Source of the DNA: Strigomonas culicis
Lineage: Eukaryota > Euglenozoa > Kinetoplastea > Trypanosomatida > Trypanosomatidae
Assembly (NCBI GenBank): GCA_000482145.1
Contig: AUXH01000250.1
Coordinates: forward strand, 1-25,944
Direction: 5' to 3'
DNA length: 25,944 nt
Shown: in pieces, positions 1 to 6,922 of the stretch
Position numbering within the stretch: the first letter of the stretch is position 1
How the letters are laid out: each line of letters opens with the position of its first letter
Notes under the pieces: model-generated
Told to the model about the DNA's origin: nothing
What the model saw: only the letters and a program-made list of their open reading frames with translations
Database searches by the model: none
Program-made: the position numbers and the translations under genes

Positions 1-3
1 ATA

Positions 4-4
<1 letters not shown>

Positions 5-36
<32 letters not shown>
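5..36. repeat. TA dinucleotide microsatellite
   Basis: About sixteen uninterrupted TA units at the left edge of the window. It is low-complexity intergenic sequence with no visible function. Confidence 0.9.
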
Positions 37-38
<2 letters not shown>

Positions 39-172
39 TGTGTAAAACCGAAGAAGCGAGAAAACGCTATATAAACCATAAACATACGCAATAAAAAAAA
101 TATATCGTATTAGAGAGAGAAGAAGAGAAAATGATCAAGAAATTAAAAAAAAACACGTTTTAGAGGGAAGAG

Positions 173-234
173 TACCTCTATTTGAAGGAAGTGTTAGTTA
201 AAATTGTCTAACTTCATTCCGGCAAATAGAGGTA
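173..234. repeat. Inverted repeat able to form a long hairpin
   Basis: The arms TACCTCTATTTG (173-184) and CAAATAGAGGTA (223-234) are perfect reverse complements over 12 bases. Inside them GGAAGTGTTAG (187-197) pairs imperfectly with CTAACTTCATTCC (208-220) around a loop near 198-207, so the whole 62-base span can fold into one bulged stem. It lies about 450 bases past the stop codon of transporter copy 1. It may be a 3' UTR or processing structure, or a chance or transposon-derived inverted repeat. Confidence 0.7.
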
Positions 235-681
235 GGATGAAGGCAGAAAAAAACGAAAACGAAGAAATAAAGAAAAAAAAGATCTACAACAATCAAAATA
301 AATAGTGATCCGTGAAGGTAGATACACTTTGTATGCCGATGATGAACTTCACCAGTGTTTTTTTTCCGGGCCGAGCGTTATACAGCATAAGAACAAAAAA
401 AAAACAAACAAACTAGAATGAGTTAATTGTTCCTTCCTTTCTTTGTTTTTGTTTTGTAAGAGGTTGAGCAAAGGACTTCTATATACCATTCTTCGTGATC
501 GCTAATGACCAGTGATGAAAAGATGAAAGAAAAAAAAAAACAGAATACATCGTCGACACTATTTCTTGCATGAACAGCTCGAAACTTTAGCTTCACTACG
601 AATGTGGAAATATCTTATAACAGTGCTTTACAGAAAAAAAAAAGCATTCTTAACAGTTTCCACCCGTTTTGCTTCTTTCCT

Positions 682-2616
682 TTAGACGCGAATGTCCTTC
701 GTGTCCTTGTGCTCATCGATGGGCTCTGCACTGAACGCGACGCCCTTAGCGTTCGACACGGGGCCTGCGCCGTTACACTCTATCTCCCCGCGCATCTCGG
801 CGCGGGCGCGGAGGGTGCGAATGCTGAAGGCACGGTATCGGAGGTGCGAGTACACATTTGTCGCGAAGGCGGTCGCGGAGAGGCACGTGAGGATGATGAT
901 GGGCGTCTGCACACAGCTGCGGCCGTAGCAGACACGCGAGTCGCCGTTCTTCTCCGCCTGGTTGGAGTACCACTCGCCGTAGAGTGCGCGCACAAAGACA
1001 ATGGAAGCACAGCACATCGCAAGATAACAGAAGTTGTAGTGCTTCGCGTTATCCTTCGCGTAGATGGTGCGTGTCGTCAGCACCACCGCCGCGTTGATAA
1101 AGCCGTTGCCCAGCGCGATGAGAACGAAGGGCAGCAGCAGCGAGAGGTTGCCGGGGAGCACGAGGAACAGGATGAGGGCGAGGATCACAGAGCAGGTCGG
1201 AGGGAAAAGCGAGATGGTGATGGGGATGCGGTCCTCCGCCTTCCGGTTCTGCGTGTACACTTCAAAGGCGGACATGATGATGCGGCCGATGGCGCTGCCG
1301 GTGCCGTTAACGACAGTCAGGAGGGTGCGCACCTCACTGGAGGGGGACTTACCCATGAGCGCACCGAGGACGTACGTGGCGTTGAAGATGATCACCAGCT
1401 CCGCACCGATGATGACGAAGAGGGACCAGAAGATCGACCAAAGTTCCGTGGTCAACAGATTCTGGAAGAAGGAGCGATGATACTGCGGTGCAATGTAGTC
1501 CAAGTCCGTCACCAGAGACCGGCGCGCTGTCACCGCTGTACCCGCGCTGCTGGAGGTATCGTTTCTGTCGACACCTTCACCATGTGGCTCGTGCTTACCC
1601 GTTACGTTCAGTTCAATTTCAGCGACCTGCTCGTCAACGTTTTCCATGTCTGGCAGATCGGACACATCTCCACCCTCCCCAGCCACATCCCCGTTGCTAT
1701 TGCGCCGCGACTTGCCGCAGCACGCCGTCCACGGGAGGCACATGCCAGCGAAGACGAAGACTCCGAAGGCCGCGATGACCGCGAAGATGATCTCTGCCGT
1801 GCGATTGACGTTGGCGAAGGCCGTGATGACGGACTGCACGGGGAGACAGATTGTGAAGAAGCCAATGAGAGTGAAGCCCCAGATGAAGCGCCACATGGGA
1901 GGTTTCTGGGCCAGGTACTGCGCCTTGGTGCGCTCGCGCTCCGCCTTCTCCTCCAGAGACAGGTGCGACATCTCGTAGCCGGTGAGATGGTATGCAGGAA
2001 GGCGGAGAAAGATGAGGGAAAGGACGCCCACCGCTACCGCAAAAGCTGCGAGGAAGAAGAAGTGGCGATCGGGTTTACTGGAGAAGAAGCCGATGTAGAT
2101 GGTGCCGACGAGGGCCTGGCCGAGGCCGGTGAAGGTCTTCAGCATCGCTGTCACGTATCCCTTGCGGGTGGGGAAGTAGCTGATGGTCGCCATGAGTGAG
2201 ATGAGATCGAATTGGATACACCCAGCACACATCATGGCGTTGAACACGGCCAGCCGTAGGACGGAGCCTTCGATGATGTTCATGAAGGTGAGCGCGAGGC
2301 AGATGGTGCCGATAGGGTAAATCACGGTAGCCATGGCAGCCACGGGGACGGGACCGAAGTAATCGAAGATGAAGGCGTAGGGGAGAGCAAAGTAGAGGAA
2401 CACAAGACCAACAGACGAGATGGTGGACAGGTCGCGCTGCGTCAGGTCGTACTTATCACGCATGTCGCCGGAGACGAGGTTGAAGGCGTACGTGAAGGAC
2501 GTGCAGATACAGCATAGGGCGCCGATCACCAACAGAGAGAAGCGATGGACTTCATTGATGCGCTTCTGATGGGTGAGGTCGAGTGTTTCGATCTGAACGA
2601 CTTCCTGACTTTGCAT
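682..2616 (-). CDS. Nodulin-like MFS transporter, copy 1
   Basis: A 644-residue polytopic membrane protein, probably a small-solute transporter of the plasma or an organelle membrane; the substrate is unknown. Hydrophobic segments lie near residues 27-48, 69-88, 92-112, 122-146, 154-178, 186-205, 244-268, 275-298, 392-420, 430-455, 464-487, 490-515, 526-548 and 568-590, giving a 6+2+6 arrangement. The YFPTRKGYV stretch (about 147-155) followed by LKTFTGLGQALVGTIY is typical of the nodulin-like domain, and FDYFGP after segment 2 sits where MFS motif A is expected. A polar loop (301-369) divides the halves. The ATG at 2616 aligns with the starts of the paralogues. It is nearest to copy 3 in the N-terminal half and to copy 5 around the SLFPPTCSVI segment, which suggests mosaic ancestry. 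The family call is firm; the transport direction is not known. Confidence 0.92.
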   Translation of the reverse strand: MQSQEVVQIETLDLTHQKRINEVHRFSLLVIGALCCICTSFTYAFNLVSGDMRDKYDLTQRDLSTISSVGLVFLYFALPYAFIFDYFGPVPVAAMATVIYPIGTICLALTFMNIIEGSVLRLAVFNAMMCAGCIQFDLISLMATISYFPTRKGYVTAMLKTFTGLGQALVGTIYIGFFSSKPDRHFFFLAAFAVAVGVLSLIFLRLPAYHLTGYEMSHLSLEEKAERERTKAQYLAQKPPMWRFIWGFTLIGFFTICLPVQSVITAFANVNRTAEIIFAVIAAFGVFVFAGMCLPWTACCGKSRRNSNGDVAGEGGDVSDLPDMENVDEQVAEIELNVTGKHEPHGEGVDRNDTSSSAGTAVTARRSLVTDLDYIAPQYHRSFFQNLLTTELWSIFWSLFVIIGAELVIIFNATYVLGALMGKSPSSEVRTLLTVVNGTGSAIGRIIMSAFEVYTQNRKAEDRIPITISLFPPTCSVILALILFLVLPGNLSLLLPFVLIALGNGFINAAVVLTTRTIYAKDNAKHYNFCYLAMCCASIVFVRALYGEWYSNQAEKNGDSRVCYGRSCVQTPIIILTCLSATAFATNVYSHLRYRAFSIRTLRARAEMRGEIECNGAGPVSNAKGVAFSAEPIDEHKDTKDIRV

Positions 2617-2653
2617 TCTCGTATACGCTTGTCCTGGGGTGGTTAGCGAAGAC
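2617..2653 (-). promoter_or_regulatory. Conserved 5' leader block, transporter copy 1
   Basis: The 37 bases directly before the ATG are nearly the same as those before copies 2, 3 and 4 (5750-5786, 8864-8900, 12707-12743); on the plus strand they share the core CTTGTCCTGGGGTGGTTAGC with few changes. This is probably 5' UTR. It could be under selection or simply reflect duplication and conversion. Confidence 0.6.
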
Positions 2654-2709
2654 AGTAAAGGAGAAAGAGTGCTCGTTTAGGAAGGAAAAAAAAAGTAGAT
2701 GTTTGTTGC

Positions 2710-2711
2710 TG
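2710..2711 (-). promoter_or_regulatory. Candidate spliced-leader acceptor AG, transporter copy 1
   Basis: On the minus strand a pyrimidine-rich run (CGCCCTCCTTCTTGCAAC) ends in AG here, giving a predicted leader of 93 nt. Copies 2 and 3 have the same run and AG at 5848-5849 and 8962-8963. A CT-repeat tract further upstream (2783-2804 on the plus strand as GA) could strengthen the site. Inferred from general trypanosomatid trans-splicing rules. Confidence 0.5.
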
Positions 2712-2782
2712 TTGCAAGAAGGAGGGCGAAGGGATACTGTCACGCGAGGCAACGCGAAGACGAAAGGAGAAGACAGACACAG

Positions 2783-2804
2783 GAGAGAGAGAGAGAGAGA
2801 GAGA
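2783..2804 (-). repeat. GA/CT dinucleotide tract (pyrimidine tract on the minus strand)
   Basis: Eleven GA units on the plus strand, read as CT on the transcribed strand. Equivalent tracts precede transporter copy 2 (5921-5944) and the SNARE gene (13778-13801). The position is suitable for a trans-splicing and polyadenylation signal. Confidence 0.75.
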
Positions 2805-3886
2805 AAGAAAATGAGTGTGGGAGAATGCTACATGAGCGTGGGAACCGTCTCAGCACCAGGCTGGTAAGAGGATCAACGGGGTCTCACTTACCAGAGCGCA
2901 TAAAGAACCTTCACACGTGAGTGCTTCTTTTGCTTCTTTCAAAAACCACAGCCAGAAAGAAAAAAAAAGAAACTGATGCTACGTAAGAACCTCACACACT
3001 ATCAGTGGAAGTGCTCCACATCATGTTGAGCCCATGGGCCAACGCTGACACAGTGTGAACTAACTCTACTATTATGCACTTCACTCATTATTACTTTTAA
3101 TTATCACTATTTATCTCTCACCATATGCATCTACAGAACAACAAGAGAAAGAAAAAAAGAACAATGTGCTTTAAATAATGCACTCTGTTTTCCCCGGAAC
3201 GCTGAACAAATGCTTGTCAACCTTTAGTAGTAACTGATATTGTGAGCAACAACAACGTCAAAAAAAAAAAGAACCGAGGAAAACAAAACAAAACAAAAAA
3301 GCTATAAAGAACACAGGTATATACAACAAGTAGTAATTATAAAAAAGCAAAGAAAGTCTATAAGAGTGACAGTTAAGTAATGAATTATCATGATAAAACA
3401 GCAATAACAACACCACTAATATGTATATATAGAAGTGTAAAGAACGCACTGACCACAGTAGTGCACTTGAAAAGCAAAACAAGAACAGGGAGTTGTGCTT
3501 CAACCAGTGAAACAAAAAGAAAAACGTTCAGAGGAATAAAATAATGATGATGGGAACAAATACTAACATGCAAACGAAAAGAAACCACAAAGAAAAGCAA
3601 ACCCAAAACAATACAACACAGGACAACAAAACCCTCGAGGTTGCTCGTGTTTTATCTCTCTGTCTTGGTTTGTAAAGTGTCGCACGGAGAACACTACTCA
3701 TTGGTGATGAAACCATGTCGGAAAAAGCAGAAGAGAGATACTACTTTTACACGAGCAGCGTAAAAGGTAAGGTTTGATTTTCGATGTATATATGTGGTGA
3801 CACCTTTTATAGTACTTTATGAAAAAAAAGAAACAATTATTATTCACTCATTTTTGATCTTTTGATGTTTTTTTTTGATTTCCTCT

Positions 3887-5749
3887 TCAGTGACCAACTG
3901 GCTGTGGCTTCTTATCATCGCCAATAGGCTCTTTAGTGAAGGCTCCGATTTCACCCATAATCTCCGGCTGTCCTTCCACGTTCTCCATCTCGCGCATCTG
4001 GGCGCGGGCGCGGAGGGTCCGGTTGTTGAAGGCGCGGTAGCGGAGGTGAACGTAGATGTTCGTCGCGAAGCCGGTCGAGGAGAGGCACGTGAGGACTATG
4101 AGAATTACCTGCACGCAGTTGCGGCCGTAGCAGACCAGCGAGCTGCCGTTCTTCTCCGCCTGTTTGGAGTACCACTCGCCGTAGAGGCCGCGCATCAGTA
4201 CAATCGCACTGAGGCACATCGCGAAAAAACAGAAGTTGTAGTGCTTCGCCGGATCCTTCGCGTAGATAGTGCGTGTGATGAGCACAATCGCAGCGTTGAC
4301 GATGCCGTTCGCAACAGCGATGAGAACGAAGGGCAGCAGCAGCGACAGGTTACCGGGGAGCGCTAAGAACAAAATGAGGGCGAGGAGCACCGCACAGGTC
4401 GGAGGGAAAAGCGCAATGGTGATGGGGATGCGGTCCTCCGCCTTCCGGTTCTGCGTGTACACTTCAAAGACGGACATCATGATGCGGCCGATGGCGCTGC
4501 CGGTGCCGTTGATGACGGTCAGGAGGGTGCGCACCTCGTCCGTCGGGGACTCACCCATGAGCGCACCGAGGATGTAGGCAGCGTTGAAGATGACGACGAG
4601 CTGAGACCCGACAACCACAAAAATGGACCAGAAGATGGCCCACAGTTCGGTGGTCAACAGATTTTGGAAGAAGGAGCGATTATACTGCGGTGCGATATAG
4701 TCCAGGTCCGTCACGACAGGCATCTTCTTCTCCACTGCCGCACTGGTGCTGCTGCAAATTTCGGCTCCATCGATATCGTCGCCATGCGGCTCGTTCGTAT
4801 TGGACTTCCCCACCGCTTCCTCCGCGGTGCTGTCGGGCCGCGACGTGCCGCAGCACGCCGTCCACGGGAGGCACATGCCAGCAAATACAAGGACTCCGAA
4901 CACCGCGATGACCGCGAAGATGATCTCCGTCGTGTGACTGATGTTCGCAAAGGCGGTCACAACGGACTGCGTTGTGAGGTACACGGTGAAGAGGCCGATG
5001 AGAATGAAGCCCCAGATGAAGCGCCACATGGGGGGCTTCTGGACCAGGTACTGCGCCTTGGTGCGCTCGCGCTCCGCCTTCTCCTCCAGAGACAAGTGCG
5101 ACATCTCGTAGCCGGTGAGGTGGTAGGGCGGCAGGCGCAGGAAGAGCATGCAGAGTATACCCGTCATCGCCGCGAAGGCTGCGAGGAAGAAGAAGTGGCG
5201 GTCCGCCTTCTTCGAGAAGAAGCCGATGTAGATGGTGCCGACGAGGGCCTGGCCGAAACCGGTGAAGGTCTTGAGGAGGACAGTGACGTAGCCCTTGCGG
5301 GTGGGGAAGTAGCTGATGGTGGGCATGACGGCAAGCAGGTCAAACTGGATGGAGCCGGCACCCATCATGGCGTTGAACACGGCCAGCTTCGCGACGGAGC
5401 CTTCGATGACGTCCATGAAGGTGAGCGCGAGGCAGATGGTGCCAACGGGGAAGATGATCGTGGCGATGGCGGCCACGGGAACGGGACCGAAGTGATCGAA
5501 GATGAAGGCGTAGGGGAGGGCGAAGTAGAGGAACACAACACCAACAGACGAGATGGTGGACAGGTCGCGCTGCGTCAGATTGTACTTCGTCTGCATGTCC
5601 TTTGAGATGAGGTTGAAGGCGTAGCTGAAAGCAGCGCACATGCAGCACATAGCGCCGATCACCAACAGAGAGAAGCGATGGACTTCATTGATGCGCTTCT
5701 GATTGGTGAGGTCGAGTGTTTCGATCTGTGCGATTGTATTACTTTTCAT
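3887..5749 (-). CDS. Nodulin-like MFS transporter, copy 2
   Basis: A 620-residue paralogue of copy 1 with the same hydrophobic pattern, the YFPTRKGYVTVLLKTFTG nodulin-like signature, the CLPWTACC end of segment 8 and the TDLDYIAPQY start of the second half. The central loop is the shortest in the family (about 46 residues between those two motifs) and lacks the EVAQIE motif present in copies 4 and 5. An in-frame GTG four codons upstream is not the likely start: the ATG at 5749 aligns with the other copies and begins MKSNTIAQIETLDL, identical to copy 4. The first 96 bases around the start match copy 4 exactly, whereas much of the rest is closer to copies 1 and 3. Substrate unknown; probably a membrane permease. 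Confidence 0.92.
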   Translation of the reverse strand: MKSNTIAQIETLDLTNQKRINEVHRFSLLVIGAMCCMCAAFSYAFNLISKDMQTKYNLTQRDLSTISSVGVVFLYFALPYAFIFDHFGPVPVAAIATIIFPVGTICLALTFMDVIEGSVAKLAVFNAMMGAGSIQFDLLAVMPTISYFPTRKGYVTVLLKTFTGFGQALVGTIYIGFFSKKADRHFFFLAAFAAMTGILCMLFLRLPPYHLTGYEMSHLSLEEKAERERTKAQYLVQKPPMWRFIWGFILIGLFTVYLTTQSVVTAFANISHTTEIIFAVIAVFGVLVFAGMCLPWTACCGTSRPDSTAEEAVGKSNTNEPHGDDIDGAEICSSTSAAVEKKMPVVTDLDYIAPQYNRSFFQNLLTTELWAIFWSIFVVVGSQLVVIFNAAYILGALMGESPTDEVRTLLTVINGTGSAIGRIMMSVFEVYTQNRKAEDRIPITIALFPPTCAVLLALILFLALPGNLSLLLPFVLIAVANGIVNAAIVLITRTIYAKDPAKHYNFCFFAMCLSAIVLMRGLYGEWYSKQAEKNGSSLVCYGRNCVQVILIVLTCLSSTGFATNIYVHLRYRAFNNRTLRARAQMREMENVEGQPEIMGEIGAFTKEPIGDDKKPQPVGH

Positions 5750-5786
5750 TCTCGTATACACTTGTCCTGGGGTGGTTAGCGAAGAC
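5750..5786 (-). promoter_or_regulatory. Conserved 5' leader block, transporter copy 2
   Basis: Nearly identical to the block before copy 1; only one base differs over the 37 positions (the A at 5760 for G at 2627). It lies directly before the chosen ATG and also explains the spurious in-frame GTG start. Confidence 0.6.
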
Positions 5787-5847
5787 CGTTAAGGCTGACG
5801 GATACGCGTATGGGAAGAGAAGAAAGAAGAAAACAAAATGCTTGTTG

Positions 5848-5849
5848 CT
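5848..5849 (-). promoter_or_regulatory. Candidate spliced-leader acceptor AG, transporter copy 2
   Basis: The minus strand reads a pyrimidine run (CGCCCTCCTTCTCGCAAC) followed by AG, homologous to the site before copies 1 and 3, and gives a leader of about 98 nt. Confidence 0.5.
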
Positions 5850-6922
5850 GTTGCGAGAAGGAGGGCGAAGAGATACGGCCGTGTGAGGAAACAGGATGGT
5901 GAGAGGAGAAGACAGACACGAGAGAGAGAGAGAGGGAGAGAGAGTGAGTGATTGTGAGAGAGAAAGATACATGAGCGTGGGACCCGTCTCAGCGCTAGGC
6001 TGGTAAGAACATCAACTGTAGTCCAGTTGTTAGAGTTGTTGTCTTCGTAAAGAACCTTCAAACACGTGTGTTTTGTGTTTTGTATTAAAAAACGAAAAAA
6101 AAAAGTATAACATGAAAAGAAGGAAATGGATGCCACGTACGAGCCCCATACATCATCAATTGTGGCGCTCCACACTATGTTGAACCCATGGATCGACGTC
6201 GACACTTTTTTGACCGAAATTTACTGCTGTACGCTCTACTGAGACATTAACAACACTTACATTATTATATATTAAAGGAAAGAAAAAGGAAATAAATATA
6301 TATAAAATAATTATAGAAGACACGGACGCTTATGTTACGGAGGAAGAAAAAAAAGTGTCGTATTACTGAGAGTAAGACATATGACTGGTAACATAAGGGA
6401 AATGATGAAATCAACGCGAATATATAAAGATGTATATATAAGAAGAGTACTGACTGAAAGTAGTAGAATACTCTATTCTGGAGAGAATTTGATAAAAAGG
6501 TTTTGATTTTCTTTCAGTAAAAAGAGAAAAAAAAAACGGCCCGTGAGCACACACAAAAAAGGGAACCGCGAGAAAAAAAAAGCGAGTAAAGATGCCACAC
6601 GGAACATAGTAGATAGTAGTGGGCGTTATTAGAGAAGAACATGAAAGACTGGAATGAGGGATTTGCTACTTCCTTTCTCTTTGTTTTCTTTTGTAAACTG
6701 TCGCATGACGAACGTGCAGACGCCGTTCGCTGCGAGCTCTACTTATCTGTGATGGAAGCATGTAACAGTAACAAAAAAAGAAAAGACAACGTCATGACCT
6801 TCTGTACGAACAGTTTTAAGAGTTAGGTTCTATAAATATAGTATTCTTTCACTTTAGATTATGTGAAAGAAATCATACACGCGCTGTTCTTCTTTTGTTG
6901 TTTTTTTTCTTTCATTTACGTT

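Larger units (their letters stand above)
1..681. other. AT-rich intergenic DNA downstream of transporter copy 1
   Basis: This stretch follows the stop codon of transporter copy 1 on the minus strand and should hold its 3' UTR and the start of the next intergenic zone. It begins with a TA microsatellite, carries many A-runs, and contains one strong hairpin at 173-234. I see no credible gene. A segment near 440-510 resembles the 3' flanks of copies 2 and 3 (a TTTTGTAA stretch followed by a GTGATGAAA-like stretch), so part of the 3' flank belongs to the duplicated unit. Confidence 0.7.
2617..3886. other. Intergenic region between transporter copies 1 and 2
   Basis: About 1.27 kb without a credible gene. 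The right-hand part is the 3' flank of copy 2 and the left-hand part the leader zone of copy 1. Bases about 2701-3075 align by eye with about 5838-6215 of the next gap, including shared stretches such as CATGAGCGTGGGA and GTAAAGAACCTTCA-like sequence, so the gap is part of the tandem unit. It holds a GA tract at 2783-2804 and many A-runs in the 3240-3620 zone. Several open frames here are low-complexity and not credible. Confidence 0.7.
5750..6922. other. Intergenic region between transporter copies 2 and 3
   Basis: About 1.17 kb, homologous along much of its length to the gap between copies 1 and 2. It has the conserved leader, the acceptor region, a GA tract at 5921-5944, a shared ATGTATATATA stretch near 6430 (compare 3420), and a 3' flank segment near 6680-6760 resembling 3660-3720. 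No credible gene is visible; a 61-codon plus-strand frame at 6641 overlaps the duplicated 3' flank and is rejected. Confidence 0.7.

Noticed and set aside
604..2199. 531-codon plus-strand frame antisense to transporter copy 1, with similar long frames opposite copies 2-5
   Set aside because: They are antisense shadows of GC-rich coding sequence, rich in Arg, Glu, Ala and His, with no recognisable domain. They recur because the minus-strand genes are paralogous.
3258..3716. Several minus-strand frames rich in Phe, Leu and Cys between copies 1 and 2
   Set aside because: They come from A-runs on the plus strand and overlap the duplicated 3' flank; no start context or domain supports them.
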